Assembly (NCBI GenBank): GCA_900549495.1 | Contig: UROL01000035.1 | Span: forward strand, 1-14,043 | Direction: 5' to 3' | From: an uncultured Eubacteriales bacterium | GTDB taxonomy: Bacteria; Bacillota; Clostridia; Oscillospirales; Oscillospiraceae | DNA: 14,043 nucleotides | Translations under genes and position numbers: made by a program | In this document: in pieces, positions 6,472-12,174 of the stretch | Layout: the number at the start of each line of letters is the position of its first letter | Numbering within the stretch: the stretch's first letter is position 1 | Notes under the pieces: generated by a model | The model's input: the letters and a program-made list of their open reading frames with translations, nothing else | Told to the model about the DNA's origin: nothing | Database searches by the model: none

Positions 6472-7723
6472 GCTTCGTAAGAAAATAGATGCAGGTGCCT
6501 TCCTGCGGGCCAATGCGGTTATGGTGATGTTCCTGGTTCTGTGCGTGGTGTGCCTGTACTTTTCCGGCTATACCGTGCCCTATGTGATGTATGAGCTCTT
6601 TGGCCGCCTGAGCCGGAATGCCTTCATTGTGCTGGCACTGATTCTGCCCATTGTGGCGGGTATGGGCATCAACTTCGCTGTGACCATCGGCGCCATGGCG
6701 GCCCAGATTTCCGCACTATGGGTAATTGAGTGGAATGTGGCGGGGCGCTTCGGCTCTCTGGCCGCCTTTGCAGCGGCCATGCTGATGACTGTCCCCATTG
6801 CCGCCTTCTTCGGCTTCCTCATTGGCAAGCTGCTGAACAAGATGAAGGGCCAGGAGATGATTGGCGGCCTGATTCTGGGCTATTTTGCCAATGGCCTGTA
6901 CCAGCTGCTGTTCCTGTTCATCTTTGGCAACCTGATTCCCCTCAACGCCCCGGGCCTGGTTATCAAGGGCTCCACCGGCGTGGCCAACACCATCGACCTG
7001 TCTACAGAGCGGGGCTTTAAGTATGCGCTGGATGACCTGTGGCGGGTGGACTTCGGCACCGGACTGTATGTATTCTGCGGCATTTATCTGGCCATTGTCC
7101 TGCTGCGCCTTCTTCGCAAGCGGGCGGACAAGGGACAAGCCATCCGGGCTGCCGCCATTGGCATCGGTGCCTGCCTGGTCTATCAGATTCCCGCCGTGGC
7201 CAATCTGTTCTCCATGGTGAAGGTGCCCATGGTCACCTTTGCGCTGGTGGGGGTGCTGTGCCTGTTCAACGACTCCCTGATGCGTACCCAGCTGGGCCAA
7301 CGCTTCCGGGCCGTGGGCCAGAGCCGCACTGTTGCCAATGTCTCCGGCATCAATGTGGACCAGATTCGGGTGATTGCCATTATGATTTCCACCGTCCTGG
7401 CGGGCTGGGGGCAGCTGATTTTCGTGCAGAACATGGGCTCCTTCCAGACCTACGGCGCCCACGAGCAGGTGGGCCTGTATGCCGGTGCCGCCATTCTGGT
7501 GGGCGGTGCCTCCATCCGCAAGGCCACCAATTCCCAGGCCATTCTGGGCTGCATTCTGTTCCATCTGCTGTTCATTGTGGCTCCCGCCGCCGGTAAGAAC
7601 CTCTTCGGCGATGCCGCCATCGGCGAATACTTCCGCGTCTTCATCTCCTACGGCGTTATCGCCTTGGCTCTGGTGATGCACGCCTGGAGCAGCATCCCCA
7701 AAAAGAAAAAGCAGACTGCATAA
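6464..7723 (+). CDS. ABC importer second permease (BPD_transp_2)
   Basis: I choose GTG 6464 as the start because GGAGGTGAT (6451-6459), an extended complement to the 16S 3' end, sits just upstream; the alternative GTG 6455 lies inside that site. The product is 419 residues, with a short basic N-terminus and many hydrophobic helices. It has the family's coupling segment (RAVGQSRTVANVSGINVDQIR) and LVGGASIRK, which align with the same regions in the preceding permease, so the two likely form a heterodimeric channel. A moderately sized loop (about residues 163-195) faces one side between helices. The tail ends in KKKKQTA, consistent with a cytoplasmic C-terminus. It is the last gene of the operon. 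The substrate is unknown. Confidence 0.88.
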   Translation: MAELRKKIDAGAFLRANAVMVMFLVLCVVCLYFSGYTVPYVMYELFGRLSRNAFIVLALILPIVAGMGINFAVTIGAMAAQISALWVIEWNVAGRFGSLAAFAAAMLMTVPIAAFFGFLIGKLLNKMKGQEMIGGLILGYFANGLYQLLFLFIFGNLIPLNAPGLVIKGSTGVANTIDLSTERGFKYALDDLWRVDFGTGLYVFCGIYLAIVLLRLLRKRADKGQAIRAAAIGIGACLVYQIPAVANLFSMVKVPMVTFALVGVLCLFNDSLMRTQLGQRFRAVGQSRTVANVSGINVDQIRVIAIMISTVLAGWGQLIFVQNMGSFQTYGAHEQVGLYAGAAILVGGASIRKATNSQAILGCILFHLLFIVAPAAGKNLFGDAAIGEYFRVFISYGVIALALVMHAWSSIPKKKKQTA

Positions 7724-7783
7724 ACAGAAAGTCCTGGACTGTAAGGGAGTTTTCCCCCAAATACCCTCCTAAAAAATAAAATC

Positions 7784-7822
7784 AGCGGTAGGAATTGCGA
7801 AACAATCGGAATTCCTACCGCT
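7784..7822. terminator. Bidirectional terminator between converging operons
   Basis: AGCGGTAGGAATT (7784-7796) pairs with AATTCCTACCGCT (7810-7822), 13 bp with a 13-nt loop. Read on the minus strand it is followed by GATTTTATTTTTT, a strong T-run. On the + strand AAAATATTTTGCTTTT follows. It can serve both the transporter operon and the HIT-gene operon. Confidence 0.8.
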
Positions 7823-7851
7823 AAAATATTTTGCTTTTACAGCGGAAACAA

Positions 7852-8193
7852 TCAGGCCATGTCCAGGGCCAGCTTCTTCCCGCCCAGGATGTGGAAATGC
7901 AGATGGGGCACCGTCTGCCCGGCATCTTCGCCGCAGTTGGAGACAACCCGGTAGCCGTTTACCAGCCCCTCGGCGGCGGCAATCTGGGGAATCACCTGGA
8001 AAATATGGGCCACCACGCCGCTGTTGTCCGGTGTAACGCCGTTGCAGCCGGAGATGTGTTCCTTGGGAATCACCAGAATGTGGGTGGGAGCCTGGGGGGC
8101 AATGTCCCGGAAGGCCAGGACGGTGTCATCCTCGTAGACCTTGGTAGAGGGGATATCCCCGGCGATGATTTTGCAGAACAGACAATCCTTCAT
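7852..8193 (-). CDS. HIT (histidine triad) family nucleotide hydrolase
   Basis: The product is 113 residues, the usual size for Hint-type proteins. The start at 8193 (MKDCLFCKI) has AAGGAG upstream; a longer in-frame start at 8223 would overlap the preceding gene. The C-terminal active site PHLHFHILGG is the HxHxHxx histidine triad, and the N-terminal CLFC pair often binds zinc in this family. HILVIPKEHI is the conserved strand. Hint proteins hydrolyse purine nucleoside phosphoramidates and related AMP conjugates in the cytoplasm; the physiological substrate is usually not known. It lies 13 bases after the COG2426 gene and is almost certainly co-transcribed with it. Confidence 0.93.
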   Translation of the reverse strand: MKDCLFCKIIAGDIPSTKVYEDDTVLAFRDIAPQAPTHILVIPKEHISGCNGVTPDNSGVVAHIFQVIPQIAAAEGLVNGYRVVSNCGEDAGQTVPHLHFHILGGKKLALDMA

Positions 8194-8206
8194 GTTGCTA
8201 CACTCC

Positions 8207-8680
8207 TTATAATCCAAATACATGTACGCCCACCAGACTGACGGTGGTCATAATAATCCCGGCAATGACAACCCCGGCGCTGACGGATATGGCCGTCTCT
8301 TTCGTACCCATATTCAGGAAGCTGGCCCCCAGGGTGCCGGTCCAGGCACCGGTGCCGGGGACGGGGATGCCTACAAACAGCGCCAGGGCCACCATCAGCC
8401 CGGCCTTACCGGCCTTTCGGGACAGCTTGGCACCGGCCTGCTCCCCTTTGTCGTGGAAGAAGTGGCAGATTTTGCTGATGTACCGCTTGTCCAGCCCCCA
8501 CACCAGAAACTTCCGGGCGAAGAAGTAAATCACCGGCACCGGCAGAAGGTTGCCGATGGCGCACACCACAATGGCGTGGATAGGCTCAATGCCCATGCTC
8601 ACGGCGATGGGGATGGCCCCCCGCAGCTCCAGAAGCGGCACCATGGACAGGAAAAACACAAACACATACTTTAAGAACAT
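8207..8680 (-). CDS. COG2426 small integral membrane protein (putative small multidrug export family)
   Basis: This is a 157-residue hydrophobic protein with about four or five membrane segments. The opening LSMVPLLELRGAIPIAVSMG, with a charged Glu-Leu-Arg-Gly in the first hydrophobic region, and the later GIPVPGTGAWTG loop are typical of the Sm_multidrug_ex family (COG2426). Transport activity is by annotation only; I see no evidence for a particular substrate. A GGGGGAT sequence precedes the ATG as a weak ribosome binding site. It is the first gene of a two-gene unit with the HIT hydrolase gene, under the promoter at 8728-8756. Confidence 0.85.
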   Translation of the reverse strand: MFLKYVFVFFLSMVPLLELRGAIPIAVSMGIEPIHAIVVCAIGNLLPVPVIYFFARKFLVWGLDKRYISKICHFFHDKGEQAGAKLSRKAGKAGLMVALALFVGIPVPGTGAWTGTLGASFLNMGTKETAISVSAGVVIAGIIMTTVSLVGVHVFGL

Positions 8681-8727
8681 CTATCTATCCCCCGAAGGGC
8701 AGCGGCTGCCCCAGTCTTATCCTACCC

Positions 8728-8756
8728 ATTTTACCACAGGACCACCCTATTTACAA
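8728..8756 (-). promoter_or_regulatory. Promoter for the COG2426-HIT operon
   Basis: On the minus strand, TTGTAA (8756-8751) and TAAAAT (8733-8728) are spaced by 17 bases. It begins immediately after the T-run of the upstream CooT-gene terminator, so the two units are packed tightly but insulated. The leader is roughly 40 nt. Confidence 0.7.
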
Positions 8757-8807
8757 CATAAAAAATCAGGGCAAACTTTAATTTTTCGTTAAAAGTCTGC
8801 CCTGATT
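8757..8807 (-). terminator. Terminator of the His-rich protein/CooT operon
   Basis: AATCAGGGCA (8764-8773) pairs with TGCCCTGATT (8798-8807), extended inside by ACTTT (8775-8779) with AAAGT (8792-8796). Read on the minus strand it ends in GATTTTTTATG, a good T-run. It lies 7 bases after the CooT-like stop codon. Confidence 0.85.
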
Positions 8808-8814
8808 CAATTAT

Positions 8815-9012
8815 TTATGCGGGAATGGATTCCTTGACGATGACGTAGCCATCCACCAGGTTTGCCTTCTCCAGAGTGCCCTCAATGGCCATCTGGCGCT
8901 CCATCAAATCGGTGAGAATCACCACGCCGTCGTGGCATTCGATGGTCATGACGTTCTTCATCACAACCGTCTCGGGTGCCATTTTGTTTTTGTAGACAGT
9001 AGACAGGCACAT
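8815..9012 (-). CDS. CooT-like small nickel-binding protein
   Basis: The product is a 65-residue protein beginning MCLSTVYKNK and containing VMTIECHDGVVILTDLMERQ and a closing small beta-strand pattern. It fits the CooT family, small SH3-like proteins. The Rhodospirillum rubrum member binds Ni(II) through Cys2 and helps mature CO dehydrogenase; Cys2 is present here. No CO dehydrogenase gene is in the window, and clostridial members occur widely without one, so the client is unknown. The start is 5 bases after the stop of the His-rich gene, whose last codons supply the AAAGGA ribosome binding site. The two proteins should therefore be made together. Confidence 0.8.
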   Translation of the reverse strand: MCLSTVYKNKMAPETVVMKNVMTIECHDGVVILTDLMERQMAIEGTLEKANLVDGYVIVKESIPA

Positions 9013-9017
9013 AATTA

Positions 9018-9407
9018 TTATCCTTTCAGGCTGGACAGCACGGCGGTAAGCCGCAGGTTGCCCTTTTCAAAGTCGCTGACGGCGGCCATAACCTGCTCAT
9101 AGGCGGTGTGGTTGCCGTTGTGATCCAGCTGGGCGGCCAGGTCGGCCAGCTCCCGGGCGTGGGCGGCGTTGTGGCCCACCATATATTGCATCAGCGCAGT
9201 CAGCTCCTCCATGGGGGTATGCTCGCAATGGGACTGGCAGCCGCTGCAATCATGGGCGCAGTCGTGGCTGTGCTCATGGTCGTGGGAGTGTTCATGGTCA
9301 TGGGAGTGCTCGTGGTCGTGGGGGATACCCAGGGCGTGCATTTCCTCGTGGGTCATAGTATGGTCGTGGCTGTGCGCGCCAACGGTATGGTCATGATCGA
9401 GATGCAT
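9018..9407 (-). CDS. His/Cys-rich small metal-handling protein (function not established)
   Basis: This 129-residue protein has two parts. Residues 1-63 contain about 21 histidines, including HSHDHE repeats, then four cysteines (50, 54, 57, 61) among further histidines, an obvious metal-binding tail. Residues 64-129 form a predicted helical domain (MEELTALMQYMVGHNAAHARELADLAAQL and a closing DFEKGN segment). Similar clostridial proteins are sometimes labelled cobalt transporters, but there is no membrane segment, so a soluble buffer or chaperone is more likely. A strong AAAGGAG site precedes the ATG. It is the first gene behind a perfect-consensus promoter, divergent from a metal-sensing repressor gene and directly upstream of the CooT-like gene. 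The metal is not determined; Ni, Co or Zn are all possible. Confidence 0.75.
   Translation of the reverse strand: MHLDHDHTVGAHSHDHTMTHEEMHALGIPHDHEHSHDHEHSHDHEHSHDCAHDCSGCQSHCEHTPMEELTALMQYMVGHNAAHARELADLAAQLDHNGNHTAYEQVMAAVSDFEKGNLRLTAVLSSLKG
9273..9326 (-). repeat. Three 18-bp tandem repeats coding for HSHDHE
   Basis: Units at 9273-9290, 9291-9308 and 9309-9326 differ by a few bases, with an average of about 90 percent identity by eye. Each encodes one hexapeptide of alternating histidines in the His-rich protein. Confidence 0.75.
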
Positions 9408-9433
9408 AAAAATGCTCCTTTGCTTTTTTCTAT

Positions 9434-9462
9434 ATTATAGCCCGGTTTCCTGGTGATGTCAA
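9434..9462 (-). promoter_or_regulatory. Perfect-consensus promoter of the His-rich protein/CooT operon
   Basis: On the minus strand, TTGACA (9462-9457) and TATAAT (9439-9434) both match the consensus exactly, with a 17-base spacer. Transcription should start about 20 bases before the ATG. So strong a core promoter beside a repressor gene suggests the unit is normally held off. Confidence 0.85.
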
Positions 9463-9503
9463 AACATTTATTTCCCGAAAAAATGAATTTTCTTTCACAA
9501 AAT

Positions 9504-9532
9504 ATCCCCCGGTGGGGCTTGCGCCCGGGGAT
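9504..9532. promoter_or_regulatory. Candidate operator for the CsoR-family repressor
   Basis: ATCCCCCGG (9504-9512) and CCGGGGAT (9525-9532) form an inverted repeat with one extra C on the left. Within it CCCC-CGGT-GGGG (9507-9510, 9514-9517) is also symmetric. CsoR/RcnR-family repressors recognise G/C-tracts flanked by A/T steps, and this block overlaps the -35 region of the repressor's own promoter. A second imperfect dyad, GGGTATAATATCCC (9539-9552), covers the -10 box. Binding is inferred, not shown. Confidence 0.5.
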
Positions 9533-9547
9533 TTTTCAGGGTATAAT
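9519..9547 (+). promoter_or_regulatory. Promoter of the CsoR-family repressor gene
   Basis: TTGCGC (9519-9524) and a perfect TATAAT (9542-9547) are separated by 17 bases. The -35 lies inside the operator candidate, consistent with autorepression. The leader would be about 25 nt. Confidence 0.75.
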
Positions 9548-9577
9548 ATCCCAAATATACTTTGGTGGTGATGCAGA

Positions 9578-9925
9578 ATGGATGAACAGCACGGGCACGA
9601 CCATGACCATACCCACGATCATGCCTATCTCCATGCCCACGGAATCCCCCATTCTCATGGCCATGTCCACGAGAATCAGAAGGCTGTCCTGAACCGCCTC
9701 TCCCGGGCCATTGGCCATCTGGAAAAGGTGCGCCGGATGGTAGAGAACGGAGAGGATTGCTCAGAGGTTTTAATCCAGCTGGCGGCAGTTCGCTCCGCAC
9801 TGGACAATACGGGTAAGGTGATTTTGAAGGATCACATGCGCCACTGCATGGTGGATGCCGTTGCCGCAGGAGACCAGGAGGCCATTGACGATTTGTGCCA
9901 GGCCATCGACAAATTTATGAAATAA
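9578..9925 (+). CDS. CsoR/RcnR-family metal-sensing repressor with His-rich N-terminus
   Basis: The product is 115 residues. Residues 33-115 are the all-helical DUF156 fold (NQKAVLNRLSRAIGHLEKVRRM, then EDCSEVLIQLAAVRSAL). The ligand positions of the family are visible as Cys61, His86 and Cys90, the Cys-His-Cys set of CsoR. In addition residues 5-31 carry 12 histidines. The Ni sensor InrS of cyanobacteria combines a Cys-His-Cys core with N-terminal histidines, so a Ni, Co or Zn sensor is as plausible as a Cu(I) sensor; the metal cannot be decided from sequence. The gene has a GGTGGTGAT-like ribosome binding site, its own promoter, and is divergent from the His-rich protein gene. It probably represses both promoters in 9408-9577, with metal binding releasing it. 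Confidence 0.88.
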   Translation: MDEQHGHDHDHTHDHAYLHAHGIPHSHGHVHENQKAVLNRLSRAIGHLEKVRRMVENGEDCSEVLIQLAAVRSALDNTGKVILKDHMRHCMVDAVAAGDQEAIDDLCQAIDKFMK

Positions 9926-9956
9926 CAGGGACTGTCTTTTGGCAGTCCCTGTTTTT
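9926..9956. terminator. Bidirectional terminator between the repressor gene and the GTPase operon
   Basis: CAGGGACTG (9926-9934) pairs perfectly with CAGTCCCTG (9943-9951), with an 8-nt loop and T-run 9952-9956. On the minus strand TTATTTC follows. It begins one base after the repressor stop and ends at the GTPase stop. Confidence 0.85.
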
Positions 9957-10900
9957 CAAAATGTTGCTACGTCCGGGTCGGCGGGGGCCACGTCCTTTAC
10001 CACTTCTATAGCGGTGAGCACCGGGCCCACGTCCCCCTTGTACAGCGGGTGCTTTTCGGCGGTAATCTTTGCCGTTACCTGCACCCAGGCTCTGGATTCC
10101 AGGCTCTTGGCTTCGGCGTACCGGCAGGGGATGCCGCAGAACTGAATGTCCTCCACGCAGCAGGTCATCACAAACCGGCCGGGGGCGAACATTCCCTCCT
10201 TCTGGCGGCGGAGCATGGCCACCTGGGCCTTGAAGCACACGGTCTTATCCGCATACTTTTCCGGCTCCTCGGTCACATCCCGATACCACAGGGCAAAGTC
10301 CTCGTCCTTCACCTGAATGATGGGGGCGTTGATATCGAAGGGAAGGGGATCCTGGACATCGTCAAAGCTGGTGGTGCCGTCGGTGTAGTCGTAGAGAATG
10401 TCAATCCGCCGGTTGGCAGCCCGGGCCAGCTTGTGCAGGGGCATGGTGTCCTCGCCGGGGGTCAGCCGGTTGAATACCACCATCTGTGCGCCCACCAGCT
10501 TGTCCATTACCAGGTTACGCATATTGGAGTTGTAGGTCATAAAGGTGGTGGCATCGGCGAACATCACCTCCTGGGCAATCACCCAGTTTTCGGGGAAGCG
10601 GTTGTACAGGTCGGCCACCAGCTGCATTCCGTTCAGCTCCACCACCACCCGCTCTGCCCGGTACTTCTTTTCCAGCGCCGTCAGCTGCTGGGTGGTGACT
10701 GTCTGCTGGTCCAGAGTTTCCAGATACACATTCTTGTGGGGGTAGGTGGAGATGTCATACTCCTCCTCGCCCTCCTCGAAAATCAGCACCAGGGTGCGCT
10801 CCCCGGCATTGAACCGGGGGTCTTCCAGGGTTTCCTGGATGAATTTGGTTTTGCCGGAATCCAAAAAACCGGTAAAGGCATAGACAGGAATCTGCTCCAT
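9956..10900 (-). CDS. Degenerate COG0523-like GTPase fused to a YcgQ/DUF1980-like C-terminal domain
   Basis: The product is 314 residues. The N-terminal part has a P-loop GFLDSGKT (11-18) of the CobW/COG0523 kind, but the family's CxCC metal motif is absent, the Walker B region reads VVVELNG (85-91), and the guanine-recognition motif is reduced to FNRL (143-146). Residues about 211-314 do not look like a CobW C-terminal domain. They contain GRFVMTCCVEDIQFCGIPC, then AWVQVTAKI and a closing proline-rich tail, a pattern I recognise from the C-terminal domain of YcgQ-type proteins (TIGR03943/DUF1980), partners of a putative metal-linked permease. Cys247, 248, 255 and 259 could bind metal. The gene starts 3 bases after the canonical GTPase stop and has a poor ribosome binding site of its own (GGGGTG), so its translation is probably coupled. 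The GTPase call is firm; the domain assignment is moderately sure. Confidence 0.72.
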   Translation of the reverse strand: MEQIPVYAFTGFLDSGKTKFIQETLEDPRFNAGERTLVLIFEEGEEEYDISTYPHKNVYLETLDQQTVTTQQLTALEKKYRAERVVVELNGMQLVADLYNRFPENWVIAQEVMFADATTFMTYNSNMRNLVMDKLVGAQMVVFNRLTPGEDTMPLHKLARAANRRIDILYDYTDGTTSFDDVQDPLPFDINAPIIQVKDEDFALWYRDVTEEPEKYADKTVCFKAQVAMLRRQKEGMFAPGRFVMTCCVEDIQFCGIPCRYAEAKSLESRAWVQVTAKITAEKHPLYKGDVGPVLTAIEVVKDVAPADPDVATF

Positions 10901-10903
10901 GGC

Positions 10904-12031
10904 TTACACCCCAAACAATTCTGCAATGCCCTTTTCGTCCAGCTTGGAGCCAATGACGCACAGCTTGCCGGTGATGTCGGCGCTGCCGGTGCGGATGCTG
11001 GCCTCCTCGGGCACATAGTCAAAGTGAATCCAGCTGCCGTCCTGGGCGGGCAGAATGCCCTTGGCCCGCAGCACCAGACCGTATTTCTCGGTGTCCAGTG
11101 CCTTGAGGGCGGCCTCCACCGACTCCTTGGTGAACTTCTTGGCGGTTTCTACGCCCCAGGAGGTGAACACCTCGTCAGCATGATGGTGGTGATGATGCTC
11201 GTGGTCATGGTCATGGCAGCACTCGTCATGATGGTGATGCTCATGCTCCTCATGGTCGTGGTCATGGCAGCATTCATCGTGATGATGGTGCTCATGCTCC
11301 TCATGGTCGTGGTCATGGCAGCACTCGTCGTGATGGTGATGCTCATGCTCCTCATGATCATGGTCATGGCAGCAGCAGTGGTCGTCCTCTTCTGCCAGCC
11401 GCTCCATTTCCATTCTGGCCAGCTCTGCCGCCAGGGATGCCTTGCCCTCCATGGCTTCCACCAGCTGCTCACCGGTGAGCTGATCCCAGGGGGTGGTGAC
11501 AATGGAGGCAACCTGGTTGTGCTCCCGCAGCATACTCACAGCGTTGTCCAGCTTGAACTGGGCAATGGAATCGGTGCGGGACAGGATGATGGTGGAGGCG
11601 GTTTCAATCTGGTTGTTATAGAACTCACCGAAGTTCTTCATATACACCTTGACCTTGCTGGCATCCACTACGGCCACGGTATAGCCCAGGGTGACATCGT
11701 CGGAGGTGACCTTGTTCACAGCGCCAATCACATCGGACAGCTTGCCTACGCCGGAGGGCTCAATAATGACCCGGTCGGGAGAATACTCGCTAATCACCTT
11801 TTGCAGGGCCTTGCCGAAGTCCCCCACCAGGGAGCAGCAAATGCAGCCGGAGTTCATTTCGGTGATGTTAATACCGGCATCCTGCAAGAAGCCGCCGTCG
11901 ATGCCAATTTCGCCAAATTCGTTTTCAATCAGCACTAGCTTTTGGCCCTTGTAGCCCTCGGAAATCATTTTTTTAATCAGTGTGGTTTTGCCTGCACCCA
12001 GGAAACCGGAATAAATATCAACTTTGGTCAT
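10904..12031 (-). CDS. COG0523/CobW-family GTP-dependent metallochaperone with His/Cys repeat loop
   Basis: I start at ATG 12031, which has AAAAGAGG about 9 bases upstream; the in-frame ATG at 12049 would include that site. The product is 375 residues. It has Walker A GFLGAGKTT (9-17), ENEFGEIGID (36-45), the metal motif GCICC (Cys63, 65, 66), Walker B IIEPSG (89-94) and SRTD (151-154) in place of NKxD. A linker (about 214-286) is made of repeated CCHDHDHEEHEHHHH units. The rest is a CobW_C domain (GLVLRAKGILP, WIHFDYV). Such GTPases deliver Zn, Ni, Co or similar ions to client proteins, using GTP hydrolysis. The gene is the first in a two-gene operon and lies near the CooT-like, His-rich and CsoR-type genes, so it belongs to the same metal-handling set. 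The metal and client are not identifiable here. Confidence 0.9.
   Translation of the reverse strand: MTKVDIYSGFLGAGKTTLIKKMISEGYKGQKLVLIENEFGEIGIDGGFLQDAGINITEMNSGCICCSLVGDFGKALQKVISEYSPDRVIIEPSGVGKLSDVIGAVNKVTSDDVTLGYTVAVVDASKVKVYMKNFGEFYNNQIETASTIILSRTDSIAQFKLDNAVSMLREHNQVASIVTTPWDQLTGEQLVEAMEGKASLAAELARMEMERLAEEDDHCCCHDHDHEEHEHHHHDECCHDHDHEEHEHHHHDECCHDHDHEEHEHHHHDECCHDHDHEHHHHHHADEVFTSWGVETAKKFTKESVEAALKALDTEKYGLVLRAKGILPAQDGSWIHFDYVPEEASIRTGSADITGKLCVIGSKLDEKGIAELFGV
11173..11391 (-). repeat. 51-bp tandem repeat array coding the His/Cys-rich loop
   Basis: The anchor GGTCATGGCAGCA recurs or nearly recurs at 11209, 11260, 11311 and 11362, exactly 51 bases apart. Each unit encodes 17 residues (CCHDHDHEEHEHHHHDE). 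The outer copies are slightly degenerate or shortened. The period is a multiple of three, so gains or losses of units keep the frame. Confidence 0.9.
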
Positions 12032-12066
12032 AAAAATGCCTCTTTTCAAAATTTTCTCTATCTGTT

Positions 12067-12095
12067 ATTATATCACCTCCTGTCAACCGATACAA
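12067..12095 (-). promoter_or_regulatory. Promoter of the two-GTPase operon
   Basis: On the minus strand, TTGTAT (12095-12090) and TATAAT (12072-12067) are spaced by 17 bases. A TTGACA also occurs but lies only 8 bases before the -10 and cannot pair with it as a promoter. No clear copy of the 9504-9532 operator candidate is seen here. Confidence 0.7.
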
Positions 12096-12140
12096 GAAAT
12101 TTTCTCCGGCTATTTTTTACCGAACTGTAAATTTTGCCGG

Positions 12141-12169
12141 AAAAAAGCCGGCACCCTGGGGCACCGGCT
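12141..12169 (-). terminator. Terminator of the MATE transporter gene
   Basis: On the minus strand AGCCGG and CCGGCT (12169-12164 and 12151-12146) close a stem that continues through wobble and GC pairs, followed by TTTTTT. It begins 6 bases after the stop codon. Confidence 0.82.
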
Positions 12170-12174
12170 GCAAG

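Noticed and set aside
4228..6513. Very long open frame on the minus strand opposite the permease genes
   Set aside because: It mirrors the codon pattern of the real GC-rich genes, shows no recognisable domain and lacks a convincing ribosome binding site. The + strand genes are clearly real.
11173..11391. Regular repeats suggesting a CRISPR array
   Set aside because: Units are contiguous without unique spacers, the period is a multiple of three, and they encode a His/Cys-rich loop in frame.
10049..11938. Long + strand open frame opposite the two GTPase genes, with hydrophobic Met/Val-rich segments resembling membrane helices
   Set aside because: The hydrophobic stretches are simply the antisense reading of the His codon repeats (CAT/CAC read as ATG/GTG). 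The minus-strand GTPases have intact motifs.
12067..12086. TTGACA immediately before TATAAT upstream of the GTPase operon
   Set aside because: The spacing is only 8 bases, too short for a sigma-A promoter; the TTGTAT box further upstream gives the proper 17.
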